The position numbers were made by a program, and so were the translations under genes. Of a stretch of DNA of 64,000 nucleotides, positions 39,551 to 50,000 are shown one piece after another. The first letter of the stretch is position 1; each line of letters opens with the position of its first letter. A model generated the notes under the pieces. The model did no database searches. It worked only from the letters and a program-made list of their open reading frames with translations, and was not told the origin of the DNA. Source of the DNA: Paenibacillus planticolens (lineage in GTDB: Bacteria > Bacillota > Bacilli > Paenibacillales > NBRC-103111); NCBI RefSeq assembly GCF_013141725.1, contig NZ_WHNZ01000015.1, positions 466,765-530,764 of the forward strand. The letters run 5' to 3'.

Positions 39551-39580
39551 GAAGTAATAAGTGGCAAGGAGCTGTTCAAT

Positions 39581-40474
39581 TTGAAAGGAATTATTCTAGC
39601 CGGTGGAAGTGGAACAAGATTATATCCGTTAACGAAAACAGTATCAAAACAGTTGCTTCCTATCTATGATAAACCGATGATTTATTATCCATTATCCGTA
39701 TTAATGCTTGCTGGTATCAAGGAGATTCTTATCATTTCTACACCCGAAGATACTCCTAGATTTAAACAATTATTAGGAGATGGGGCGGATATCGGAATTT
39801 CGCTTACTTATGCTGTTCAGCTTTCGCCAGATGGAATTGCTCAAGCTTTTATTATTGCAGAAGATTTTATTGGTGATGATTCAGTGGCACTTATTTTAGG
39901 CGACAATCTGTTTTACGGCCACGGATTGACAGAAATGTTACAAAGAGCAGTAGAGAGAAGCCGTGGAGCGACAGTATTCGGCTATTATGTAAATGATCCG
40001 GAGCGCTTTGGTGTAGTTGACTTTGATGAACAGGGAAAAGTGCTCTCGATTGAAGAGAAGCCTGTAGAACCTCGCTCCAACTATGCAGTCACGGGGTTGT
40101 ATTTCTATGATAACAAAGTGGTAGAAATGGCAAAAAGAACTAAGCCCTCAGCTCGTAGAGAACTTGAGATAACGGATATTAACAAAGAATATTTGCTTCT
40201 TGGACAGTTAAATGTTGAGATTCTTGGAAGAGGATATTCCTGGTTGGATTCCGGCACACATGAATCTTTATTAGAAGCTTCACAGTTTATTGAGACCATT
40301 GAGAAAAGACAAAGCTTAAAGATTGCATGCCTTGAGGAAATTGCCTTTAACAAAGGATACATATCAAAGGATCAGCTATTAAATTTGGCCGAGCCTATGA
40401 TTAAAAATGAGTACGGTAAGTATTTACTAAAAATAGCGAATCAGGGTCTGAGGAAGAAACCTATTTATATTTGA
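39581..40474 (+). CDS. rfbA: Glucose-1-phosphate thymidylyltransferase
   Basis: 297 residues with the RmlA signature [36 protein letters not shown] and [10 protein letters not shown]. It converts glucose-1-phosphate and dTTP to dTDP-glucose, the first step to dTDP-rhamnose and other deoxysugars. It starts at TTG, with AAGGAG upstream. It is orphaned here: rmlB, rmlC and rmlD do not follow. Confidence 0.94.
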   Translation: MKGIILAGGSGTRLYPLTKTVSKQLLPIYDKPMIYYPLSVLMLAGIKEILIISTPEDTPRFKQLLGDGADIGISLTYAVQLSPDGIAQAFIIAEDFIGDDSVALILGDNLFYGHGLTEMLQRAVERSRGATVFGYYVNDPERFGVVDFDEQGKVLSIEEKPVEPRSNYAVTGLYFYDNKVVEMAKRTKPSARRELEITDINKEYLLLGQLNVEILGRGYSWLDSGTHESLLEASQFIETIEKRQSLKIACLEEIAFNKGYISKDQLLNLAEPMIKNEYGKYLLKIANQGLRKKPIYI

Positions 40475-40526
40475 AGTGGAAATTGAAGATATGTAAAAGC
40501 TTTATGGAATGAGGGAGGTGCCTATT

Positions 40527-41528
40527 GTGAAAAAGTTAAAGCCCTGGATTCGTTGGACGATATGGATTTTTGGTTCGTTTTTGGTTGTAGTTTTACTTGC
40601 AATTGGGTTTATGTATTACAAAATTAATGCTATTCAAATGGAAGATATTTTGAAGCGTCACGCTCCGAGTGTTGCTGGGGAACAAATCGAGGGTTTAAAA
40701 GATAACAGCCAAACAAACTCGACTGCTCTTCCTTCTTTCGTATCATCACCTGTGGATAAAGCCAATGAATTCGCATCCAAGCCGATCCAATCGCAAGATG
40801 CATTAGATGTAGCGGCCATTTTGCTCAAGTCAGGTCTTAGCTTGAAAGAAGTCTATTATTTAACAGGTCAGGCAAGTGATAAGCTTTCCAATAGTGAGAA
40901 ACAAAAAATTCGCGATCTGCTTCTTTCTAAGCTTACAAAGGAAGAAATAGAATCATTACGAGCGATAACCACCCCTTACGGCAAGGAGTTAAAAATCCTT
41001 GATCCTGATTATCCAATTGAGTTAATTGGTGTGTATGACCCAGAAGAACGTAAAAAAATCCTTAGTGAGTTACAAGACAAGGAAAAGTCGCTGAAAAGCC
41101 AACAAATCCAGGAGCAGAACAATAAACAAGAGATTGTTGTCAAAGATGAAGAAAAACAGTTAACATCTCAAGTCGAACCGTCATCTGCACCGTCAGATCC
41201 AGCACTTATCGAAACCTACAACTCCAAGCTAGATTCGCTAAAAAATTCTTGCCAAAGCAACATCAGCAATCTTGTCTCCAGCGTAGTAAACGCAAAGAAA
41301 GGGAACAAAGATCTGGGCCTTAAAGAGCTGCAAAGCGCGTTTATGCAAAAGTTTGTGGATGCGGAGTCCAAGTGCGATTCTGGCTTTAATGGGATCCTTT
41401 CGGATGCGGGGAAAGCTGGAGTAGGCTCTGGCGAGATTGATGGCTGGAAGCAATCCTATAATGCTATGAAGCAAGCGGCGCAAAACAGTGCAGTTGGTCA
41501 GATCGAAAAAGCTCTTTCAAACAAGTAG
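40527..41528 (+). CDS. Membrane-anchored helical protein of unknown function
   Basis: About 333 residues. It has one N-terminal membrane helix (about 10-33) and a charged, helical extracytoplasmic region with a low-complexity Gln/Lys-rich middle. A C-terminal helical domain (about 230-333) contains two Cys residues (KNSCQSN, ESKCDSG) that may form a disulfide. The GTG at 40527 is preferred because GGGAGGTG lies just upstream; the ATG at 40509 overlaps that site. The last 100 residues resemble the last 100 of the protein encoded at 42460. I recognise no family. It may belong to EPS secretion or wall assembly. Confidence 0.75.
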   Translation: MKKLKPWIRWTIWIFGSFLVVVLLAIGFMYYKINAIQMEDILKRHAPSVAGEQIEGLKDNSQTNSTALPSFVSSPVDKANEFASKPIQSQDALDVAAILLKSGLSLKEVYYLTGQASDKLSNSEKQKIRDLLLSKLTKEEIESLRAITTPYGKELKILDPDYPIELIGVYDPEERKKILSELQDKEKSLKSQQIQEQNNKQEIVVKDEEKQLTSQVEPSSAPSDPALIETYNSKLDSLKNSCQSNISNLVSSVVNAKKGNKDLGLKELQSAFMQKFVDAESKCDSGFNGILSDAGKAGVGSGEIDGWKQSYNAMKQAAQNSAVGQIEKALSNK

Positions 41529-41624
41529 TTCCACCGACCCGTTTATGAATCCAAATAATGGTTCGGATGGCTCATGCTACATCTGTATCTTTTGCTAAAA
41601 TAATCCTATAAACGACAATCACAT

Positions 41625-41724
41625 AAATCGTAAGACAATGGCAAAATTGATGAAAGTCAGTGACGCAAAGCTAAAGGGACTAAACTGGGAAAAGAACCGG
41701 TATGTCAGCCAGCTGCCGAATACG
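41625..41724 (+). ncRNA. Class I cyclic di-GMP riboswitch (GEMM-I)
   Basis: The sequence contains the family landmarks in order: ATGGCAAA, a short hairpin closed by a GAAA loop, GTGACGCAAAGCTA, AAGGGACTAAAC, and finally TGTCAGCCAGCTGCCG. This order and spacing match class I c-di-GMP aptamers. It precedes the 71-residue gene at 41776. A CCTCC at 41726-41730 is complementary to the GGAGG ribosome site at 41760-41764, which suggests control of translation start. Outer limits are approximate. Confidence 0.9.
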
Positions 41725-41775
41725 GCCTCCGTCTGATTCTTATGTGGAACAAACGATTGGGAGGTAGAGAAGAAT

Positions 41776-41991
41776 ATGTTTTGGTTAACCATGTTGACTA
41801 TTCTTTGGATTGTGGGGTGTATTTTTTATGTTAGTATATTTGCAGTTGCTAAACAAGCAGATCAGATGGCTGAGGCTATGTTTGCAAAAGAGTTTCCTCA
41901 AAACACAGTTTCCAGTACTTATTGTATGACAGACGATGTTCAGCGCTTTGAAAAAGGGCATGAAGTTATTGGACAGGTCTGTTTATCATAA
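41776..41991 (+). CDS. Small membrane protein under c-di-GMP riboswitch control
   Basis: 71 residues. An N-terminal hydrophobic helix (about 3-25, FWLTMLTILWIVGCIFYVSI) is followed by a short polar tail with two Cys residues (STYCMTDD, GQVCLS). GGGAGG lies 10-11 bases before the ATG, a slightly long spacing. It is the only gene between the riboswitch and the terminator at 42003, so it is the direct target of c-di-GMP sensing. I recognise no family. Being next to the EPS locus, it may modulate polymer secretion, biofilm or motility. Confidence 0.8.
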   Translation: MFWLTMLTILWIVGCIFYVSIFAVAKQADQMAEAMFAKEFPQNTVSSTYCMTDDVQRFEKGHEVIGQVCLS

Positions 41992-42002
41992 AGGGATTGA
42001 TT

Positions 42003-42029
42003 AAAGCACCTATAAGGGTGCTTTTTTTA
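42003..42029 (+). terminator. Intrinsic terminator after the riboswitch-controlled gene
   Basis: AAAGCACC / GGGTGCTTT stem with a TATAA loop, followed by TTTTT. It makes the riboswitch unit monocistronic. Confidence 0.9.
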
Positions 42030-42057
42030 TGTTTAAGTGGCATATAGACAAGAACGA

Positions 42058-42183
42058 CTACAAGTACTTTATTATGAGATAAATACATACAACCCAAAAT
42101 GGGATCATAATAAGCAGTCCCCATAGACAACCTTTAAACATCAAAAAGCGATTGTTTTTGTTTTCGTTCATGCCATCGATCAA
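42058..42183 (-). CDS. Candidate 41-residue single-helix membrane protein
   Basis: On the minus strand a TTG start preceded by AGAGGTG (7-base spacing) opens a 41-residue frame. It has a polar N-terminus (MIDGMNENKNNRFLMFKG), a 19-residue hydrophobic helix (WGLLIMIPFWVVCIYLII) and the end KYL. The size, positive-inside pattern and good ribosome site favour a real gene, though it is too short for routine calling. It has no recognisable family. It lies in a 430-base gap and converges with the riboswitch-controlled gene. Confidence 0.55.
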   Translation of the reverse strand: MIDGMNENKNNRFLMFKGCLWGLLIMIPFWVVCIYLIIKYL

Positions 42184-42204
42184 AATGCTGCACCTCTTTG
42201 TTTT

Positions 42205-42381
42205 ATGCTTAAATACAGCCACTTAGATATTACAAATTCAAAAAGAGATGCAGTATTTGCGCGCTATAAGCAGCTACTCTCTAATTCTCATCGATGCACG
42301 TATATCCCTGCAAAGTTAGCGCTATGTTTTGAGAAAAAATGTGAACTTATAACCTTTGATGTACCGCGGCATGATGGATAG
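42205..42381 (+). CDS. Doubtful 58-residue ORF or gene fragment
   Basis: The frame reads MLKYSHLDITNSKRDAVFAR and so on to KCELITFDVPRHDG. The composition looks protein-like, but no ribosome site precedes the ATG, and the frame stays open a further 78 bases upstream, overlapping the minus-strand small gene. It may be the remnant of a longer gene. Apart from it and the minus-strand ORF, the stretch 42030-42459 shows nothing else. Confidence 0.25.
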   Translation: MLKYSHLDITNSKRDAVFARYKQLLSNSHRCTYIPAKLALCFEKKCELITFDVPRHDG

Positions 42382-42459
42382 TTACCTATTACTTGGAATT
42401 TAGATAAAAACAGTGCCAAAAGTTGTTACAACCAAATAAATATACGAGGTGTGGATCAA

Positions 42460-43449
42460 GTGAAAATGAAAAATCGGTTCAAAACTGCAGCAGGATTATC
42501 TTTAGCATTATTCATGGGAATGAGTACCGGGGCATCCGCCGCACAAGCTCCTGTTGATGTGGATGTGTATCAAGTTCCTATGCATTTCACATTTGACGGC
42601 AAAGAGTATGCACCGCCGGAAGGCCAGATGGGGTTTATTTATGAAGGCAGTACTTATGTCCCGATCAGGTTCATTTCTTACTCCTTGGATAAAGCGGTGA
42701 AATGGGATGCGGATACATATACAGTTACGATATCCGAACCTAAGGAAGCAGACAAAATTAATATCAAAGAGTACAAGCTCAACACGCAGGTTTACTCGAA
42801 AAGTAATGAGAAAAAGTTAGACAAAGCGAATTTGGCAGTCAGCAAGTTGAATGTTTATAAAGAGAAGATTTCATATGTTTTCGATGGGGTTGCGAAAAAT
42901 CCGCCTGAAGATTTGCCAGGTTACATTGTCGATGGCAGTCTTTATGTTCCTATTCGCTTTTTCTCCGAGTCAGTTGGCAAAACGATTCAATGGGACCCTG
43001 AAACTTACACGGTTTCAGCCGTTAGTAAGAAGGCCCCTGAGGTGAAAGTACCGGAGACTCCTAAACCTGAGCCGACAGCGCCAGCAGTTGGAGGAGGCGG
43101 TGCCGTTGGTGGTGGAGGACCGGTTAGCGGAGGTTCCGCGAAGCCTTCTTTTGAATCGATTAAATCCGAGACAGAGGAGAAGCTAAGAGAGCTTCAAACG
43201 AAAAGCAAGAATGATCTGACTTCCCTATATAATCAATATAAAAGTACCCAAGATAGTAGTTTAATTGCAGAAGCATTGTCTAAAATCGCTGAAGCCGATG
43301 CAACTTTCAATCAACTCATGAACGATTTGAGTACGAAGCTAACGAATAATGGGTATGATACAAGCATTGTCGATACCTATAAGGGACAATATGAACAAAA
43401 AAAAGCGGATGAAGAAGCGAAAGCAAAAGCGGATAATAATCCCAACTAA
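42460..43449 (+). CDS. Secreted protein with two copper-amine-oxidase N-terminal-like (stalk) domains
   Basis: About 329 residues. A signal peptide (cleavage near GASA-AQAP) is followed by two copies of the PF07833-type domain with the signature GSTYVPIRFISYSLDKAVKW and GSLYVPIRFFSESVGKTIQW. Then come a Gly-rich linker (VGGGGAVGGGGPVSGG) and a helical, charged C-terminal domain. In Firmicutes this domain is common in cell-surface proteins and has no oxidase activity by itself. The GTG at 42460 has GAGGTG 8 bases upstream. Probably a wall-associated structural protein. Confidence 0.88.
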   Translation: MKMKNRFKTAAGLSLALFMGMSTGASAAQAPVDVDVYQVPMHFTFDGKEYAPPEGQMGFIYEGSTYVPIRFISYSLDKAVKWDADTYTVTISEPKEADKINIKEYKLNTQVYSKSNEKKLDKANLAVSKLNVYKEKISYVFDGVAKNPPEDLPGYIVDGSLYVPIRFFSESVGKTIQWDPETYTVSAVSKKAPEVKVPETPKPEPTAPAVGGGGAVGGGGPVSGGSAKPSFESIKSETEEKLRELQTKSKNDLTSLYNQYKSTQDSSLIAEALSKIAEADATFNQLMNDLSTKLTNNGYDTSIVDTYKGQYEQKKADEEAKAKADNNPN

Positions 43450-43454
43450 TTCTT

Positions 43455-43489
43455 AACCGGGAGCCTCCATAAACGGATGGCTTCCGGTT
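43455..43489 (+). terminator. Intrinsic terminator after the stalk-domain gene
   Basis: AACCGG-AGCC / GGCT-CCGGTT stem with one unpaired base on each arm, followed by TATTTTC. Confidence 0.8.
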
Positions 43490-43592
43490 TATTTTCGCCC
43501 ATTTTCTGCGAATCATTCACCAACTGGGCATTCACACACATACTGTGTATTAGGCTATAAACTACTACCACAGAATGTGAGTGATTCCTGAA

Positions 43593-43919
43593 ATGACGAA
43601 ACTTGAAAATGAAGAATTTCGTCCGCCTGCAGGCGGTTCACATGGCGGAGGCATCGGACATGGCGGACTGGGAGGCCCAGGAGGCCCAGGGCACTTTGGT
43701 CATGGTTCCGGATTAGGGCATGGCCCTGGATTCGGTCACGGAACGGGACTTGGTCCGGAATTCGTCGATCCTGGAGTCGGCGGCGTAGATTTTCTCCCTT
43801 GGGCTGTAGCCCCTATTATTTGGAGCACCACTCAGCCTTATTATCCGTATCCCTACCCGTATCCGTATCCGTATCCATATTCCTACTATCCATATCCCCC
43901 TGGCTATCCAGGTATTTAA
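43593..43919 (+). CDS. Gly/His/Pro/Tyr-repeat protein (coat- or surface-like)
   Basis: About 108 residues. A short acidic N-terminus (MTKLENEEFRPPAGG) is followed by GHG-rich repeats (HGGGIGHGGLGGPGGPGH, then GLGHGPGFGHGTGLGP), a hydrophobic segment (VDFLPWAVAPIIWS) and a C-terminal run of PY dipeptides ending YYPYPPGYPGI. Such repeat compositions occur in Bacillales spore-coat or surface proteins, but no specific family is assigned. The ATG has only a weak ribosome site; a GTG at 43581 is an alternative. An inverted repeat ACACA-TAC-TGTGT lies about 50 bases upstream. Confidence 0.6.
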   Translation: MTKLENEEFRPPAGGSHGGGIGHGGLGGPGGPGHFGHGSGLGHGPGFGHGTGLGPEFVDPGVGGVDFLPWAVAPIIWSTTQPYYPYPYPYPYPYPYSYYPYPPGYPGI

Positions 43920-43993
43920 TATGTTGTAAAACCGGGCTCCGAAAAACCGACGGGAGACCACTTGCTGAAGCTTGAGTTTATCATTCCTCATAA

Positions 43994-44040
43994 GCAAAAA
44001 AATGGCGTGTCAAATTGATTGTCAATTTGCACGCCATTTC
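43994..44040 (-). terminator. Strong terminator for the giant minus-strand gene
   Basis: An 18-pair stem with one bulge (AAATGGCGTG.CAAATTGA / TCAATTTG.CACGCCATTT on the plus strand), followed on the minus strand by a T6 run. It lies 4 bases beyond the stop codon and between convergent genes. Confidence 0.92.
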
Positions 44041-44043
44041 ATA

Positions 44044-47000
44044 TTAATTCAATATCATTCGGGCTACCTCTGCCAAATCTTCAATATCTACCTTACCGTC
44101 ACCGTTAACATCTGCCTTCTTGTACTCATTCCAATTCGGATCATCGGAAGTTTTTCCATAGGCTGCAGCCACGATGGCAAGATCGCCGATCGCAACGCGT
44201 CCATCGCCGTTGACATCCCCAGGACGAGCTTTATTAACCGAATCGATAAAGGCCTGAAGCGCTTTGTTAAGCTCCGTTGTTGCTTGATCGATCTGCTGTT
44301 GGGAAGCATTCGGATTGTTCAGAACAGCTTTTGCTTTCTCGATGGCTGACAGCAATACGGCTTTAGAACCTAAAGGATATTGATTCACTTCTGTTCCTTC
44401 CACGGCGGCATCAAACTTCGCTTGCGCTGCTGATATAGCTGCGCTTAGCGCTGCTCGATCACTTGCTTGAATTTCTACATTCACGAATACATTACCAAGT
44501 ACGCTTTCCTCCCCTAGGCCATTCGAAATAGTCACATTGGATAGACCGATAATGGCTGTTTGTGCGGAAGACTTTGCCTTAAAGCGTAACTTCAGCAGAT
44601 CGCCGTTGGCATGGATGGCATGGGCTGATCCCATACTGGCAAGCAGGATGCGCACGCGACCGGATGCTTCGTTTTTACCCGCGACGGTTAATCCCTGCTG
44701 AACAGGCTCAGCATCAACAAACTCTACCTGTGCAGGATCGAAGGTGACCGTGACGTCTTGGGCATAAATACTTTGAGTGGCGCTCAAATGGCTGAGACCA
44801 TACGTAAGATCGATGGACTGTCCAACCTGCACGCTGCTTGCTCCTTGCAATGTAGCCATCGGTGCTGCCGATTGCTCGGCGGAAGGCTTAAGCTGAGGAG
44901 TAATGGTCGGTCCCCATACTTCCATCGCATCGATACCGCCGGCTTGCGGTACAAAATGGACACGGTCAATCGCAAGTTTCCGCGGTTCGGTTGTACCGGC
45001 CTTGTAATGTGTGTGGTATACCATGAACAATTCCGTACCATCCGGTGAATAGATCAAGGAATGATGTCCCGCTCCAGGCACAATAGTGTTGGACTTCATA
45101 ATCGGATTATATGTGTATTTGGTCCATGGTCCCATTGGAGTCGGAGCCGTTGCATACCCTACGCCATAATCAGGGCTTTCGAAATGGTTGCCGGAATAGG
45201 TTAAGTAGTAGGTACCATTATGCTTGATCATAAACGGCCCCTCGTTAATGCTTGCAACCGGCTGCTTCTGACTGCGTTCCCAATCTTGTGTAGCCCGGAA
45301 TACGAATTGCAGCGTATCTTCCTTCATGCTCTTCATATCGTCACTCAGTTCAGCCATCCACATTTCATTGCCTTGATTAAAGCGGACGAAGTAAATGTAT
45401 CTTTTTCCGTCATTGTCCGTAAAGACATGCGCATCGATTTCCGGCGTGTTCAGATGCATAGGCTGTTTGACGTCTTGGACGAACGGTCCTAACGGAGAGC
45501 TGCTTGTTGCTACCGCTAGCCTTTCATTGACTACATAGTACATGTAGAATGTCCCGTCTTTTTCCACGACCTCAGGCGCCCAAAAACCGCTGGTCCCCCA
45601 AGAATCGGACTGTTTTAACGCCAATTCATTCTGTTCCGACCAATTTACCAGATCCGTCGATGTATATACCTTGAAGCCCAATGACGACTTTTTGGGATCT
45701 GTATTCGTCCCATACAAGTAATACTTGCCGTCATGCTGCAGTACGAATGGGTCCGCAATGTTTGGCAGCACGGAGTTGGTATAAGTTGGCCCAGTTATCG
45801 AATCGTGGTACGAAGATACTTTGATGTTGTCAAATCTGGCATCCGCATTCCAGGTGCGCAGTCCGATTTTACCGGTAGCCATATGCGATGCGTCCAACAA
45901 GTCAAATTTCGGATACCCGTTGACGTTGAGCGGATTGTCGTTCACGTAAACCTGAATGTGATCTTCGTTCGCAACGACCTTAATGTGATACCACTCGTTT
46001 GCAAAAATCGGCAGCTTTTTGGAAGCAAGCTCTTGCCATTGGCCCTTCGACATATGTCCGAGTACGGCTGATTGTGCGGAAGCATTAATGCCTACATAAT
46101 ATCCGTCTAAATGATCCGGGCCATTTGCAACATTCGATGCTCTGAAAATGAGCCCTGCTTCGTTCCCGCTCGTAATTTGCACATCGCCTTCAAGTACGAA
46201 GTCCGTAAAGCTTTTGCTGTCAAGCACCGCTTTATAGCCGGGACCGCTGTTTACCACATACTGACCGTTAGAGACGGTCCAATTGCCTTCAAACGTAGAC
46301 CAGCCTTCAGCCGATGGCCCGCTAAAGTCGTTGGCGTACAGGATCTCCGGCACAGGCTCGGAGTTCGGCACGGTTACACTAGCTTGAGAACGGAAATCAC
46401 CGCTTGTAGATACCGCTTCAATGACCGCTCTGCCTGGCGATAACGCCGTTACTAATCCGCTGCTGCTGACCTTCGCGATCTCCGGATTGCTGGAGGTCCA
46501 AGTCACTTCTTCGCCGCTAGCTCCCAAGTTGTGAAGCTGCGCTGTCTTACCTGCTTCGAGTGTAAGCTTCTTCTGGTCAAGATCAACGCCGCCTTGGATA
46601 GATCTGACAGCGAAATAATCAAATCGGGCATCGATCGGATTGTTTGTTGCAACAATATTGTTTGCGTAAAATCCGACTTTGATATTTTTCAAATTCGCTG
46701 TGACAGGGTTGGACGCTTGAATCCAGTCAAATCCATCCCAATAATAGGTGGTATAGATATTCCCCATTTTCTTAATTTTGAGCGTCAACGTATCCCCGCC
46801 GGGATGAGCCGCCTCATTGCCTGGTTTCTTGTAACTACCGCCAAGTTCATAAGCGGTTTCAATGATTTTTCCATTCGCCCATACATGAGCAAGCTTAACG
46901 AAATTATCCGCATCCTGCCAGACGAAGAGACCGCCTTGCTGGTGATTTAAGGCAATAGGCGCCGTAACTTTCGTAACGATCTCAAAATCCCCATTGGCCG

Positions 47001-50000
47001 GCACATCTCTCAGGAATACATTGTTTTGACTATTGTTATCCTGATAAACGTCGGTAGGCGTCGTATGAATAGTCATCGAGCCCGGATTTTTAGTTAAGCT
47101 CCAATTGCTTTTGCTTTCTTGGAAAATCGACCATGCCGGGTCCAGTATTGCGCTGTCGAAGGAATCAACGGTAAACTTCGATAAATCCGGTTCCCCTGAC
47201 GCTTGACGGATAGTAACCTTACATTCACCAATGACCGAGCCGTTATCAGCACTTATAACTCGAATTGTTGCCGTTCCCGCTTTCAGTCCCTTTACCGTCA
47301 GCAGAGTGCTTCCTGTAGCTGTATCCTTGCTGTCTTGGGTAATTGTCGCTACTTCAGGTGCCGTTGAAGTTACCACGACATTCTTGTTCGTTCCGATCAG
47401 CGGTCTGACGGATGCAATCAAGGAAGCAGATTCTCCGACTCCAATCGTAACGGTTTGATTATCCAGCGTAATGCTTTCTACCGGTGCTGAGACGTCATCC
47501 CCTTCCAGAGGTTGAAGAACGATGTAATCGACTTGGGCAAAATTCAGTTTACTGGTTAAACGGATCGTGTTAATCCCAGCATGCAGGCTAACATCCATGG
47601 ATACCGGGTTAAAACCTTTCCACCCAAAGTTTTTGTAGGTGATCGTTTGGCCTGCACCGCCATTAACGGAAACATCATGTGCCGCAGATGCGCCGCTGGC
47701 CGATCCATTGTCAGCCATCACCAAGAGTGAATAGTCGCCGGCTTCCTTGACATCAACCGTAAATTCTACATAATCTTTTCCAGGCTGATCCAAATGCCCG
47801 ACTACCTTATCTCCCGATGCGTTATCTGAAGAAGTGATGGCTGCCGAACCTCCGAGGCGTGCAAGTTCAGCTTCATATTTGTATCTGATTACATTCGGAG
47901 TACCAGAGGGCTCCTCCATGGAAGCGCCATAAGCGGCAGGCATTCCGAAATTCGGAGTGCCGTCTTCATTCCACGTGAATTTTTGCGCGCGGACACTGCG
48001 ATTTCCCCAGCTTCCGCCGGAGAATTGATCGGCGTGATACACGATCCAGTCCTCTTTCCCGTCGGGAGAAGTGGTGAACGTGTTATGACCGGGGCCGTAG
48101 GCTGTTGGCACTTTGCTAAAAACAGGGCCAGACTTGCTCCATGATGCAGGGTTCAATACTTGGCCGTCCGTATTGCTTAGCATGCCGAGCGTATAATCGT
48201 CCGTCCAACTGCCGCTGGCCGAGTAAACGATAAATATTTTGCCGTCTTTCTTCAAAATCTCCGGTGCTTCATTGATATAAGGAGTTCCTTTACGCTCCCA
48301 GTCTTGATCCGGCGTAGAGATTTGAACTCTCGGACCGCTGATCGTCCAAGGATTGCTCATTGGAGCGATATAAATGTTCTGCTTCACATTGACATCGCCT
48401 TCCCAGCCCGACCATACAAAATATTTGGTATTGTCGTCTTTGACAAGAACGGTTCCGTCAATAGCCCACTTGTTCGTGCTGTCCGATATTTTCCCTTTAA
48501 ACGTATAGGTTCCTTGAGGATCTTGGGAGTTTCCTTCCAGCACATACATCCTGTGATTTTCGTTAGCGCCGTCATCTGCCGCAAAGTAGATGTACCATTT
48601 GCCGTCCAGATATTGAAGCTCAGGCGCCCACAGTTCCTTTGAATAGGGGAGGCCGCTTGGCGGCGTATAGACAGTTACTCTCGGGACTGATCCGATATCC
48701 TGCAATCTTTTTGCCTTGGAAATCGAGATAGACGCATCCTTGTTGGATTTTACATAGTAATAATAGCCATCTTTAAATACGATGCTCGGATCAGCTGAAC
48801 CGCCGCTGCTGTTGGAAACAGGAACAATCGGATTTTTAAAAGTTGTGCTGGCCTGTACCGTCACTTCAGCAGATGCCGTAGCCCCGCCGTCCTTAGCGGT
48901 AGCGGTAATCGTTGCGTTTCCTGTGCTAATCCCGGTTACAACGCCTTTGCCATCCACGGTTGCTACAGCAGGGATGCTGGATGTCCAGCTTACCTCCTGA
49001 TTGCCTGCATCAATCGGTTTAAACTCAGGAATAAGGGTTTGTTTCTCGTCAACCTTGATCGTTAAGGCACTCTGCTTCAGGGAGATGGCCTCAACCGCTT
49101 TCCCGGAATACACAGGCAGCAGCGCTTGTTTCGTCAAGCCAGGTCCCGACCACCTGATGTGCAGGCTGGAATTTCCGGTTCCATGCACGTATTCAACTTT
49201 GACTGGCACCTTCTGTCCTTTTGCCAGTGTCATTTTACCGCTTGCTTCTTCTCTTGCAGGGCTTGTCTTATCTACAACTAACAAATCCCCTACCCATACT
49301 TTTGCAATATTGTCACTATCCGCATAGAACGTATATTCACCTGTAGCAGCCGACTCAATGCTACCTGTCCAGCGGACTGAAAAATGGTCCTCACCAATGC
49401 CCGCGGAAGCGTCAGGCGATCCCGTTCCTTTCTCGTCGCCCAAATCAAAATCGATACGCGGGGTTATGGAACTTTTCACTAGATTCGTAAATTGCTCGTC
49501 TCCATAATACTGGACGCGGAAAACTGGCATTGATTCAAATATTTCGCCTTTTAACGCCTTTACGTCATTGACATCCCAAGGATGGCCGTCGGGATACACA
49601 ATACCATGAAAGGGTACCGCAGGTTCGGAGGTCGCCGGTTTAACGTCAGTCCCCCATGGGAAACGGGTGTTATCTCTGCCGATGCCAAGTTCCCACATGA
49701 CATATCCGATGCCTTTATTACCGTAATGTTCGACAATACCCGGCACACTCTGATTAAGTCGATTCATGGTCTCGTCGGCAAGAATAGAGCTCTTTACACC
49801 AAACGGCGTCGGATAATTGGCCTCGTACGGATGCCAGGTGATAAAATCGGAGAAGGGGCCTCCCGTGAACTGGCCGCCGGTTGAAGATACAGGAAGCGTT
49901 GAGCCCGTCTCCTTAATCCACATTCTCGAATCGTTCATAATCTGTTTGGTTACGCGATCCATGAGGCCGGTTTCGCCATTACCGGGTTCATTGAATATGT

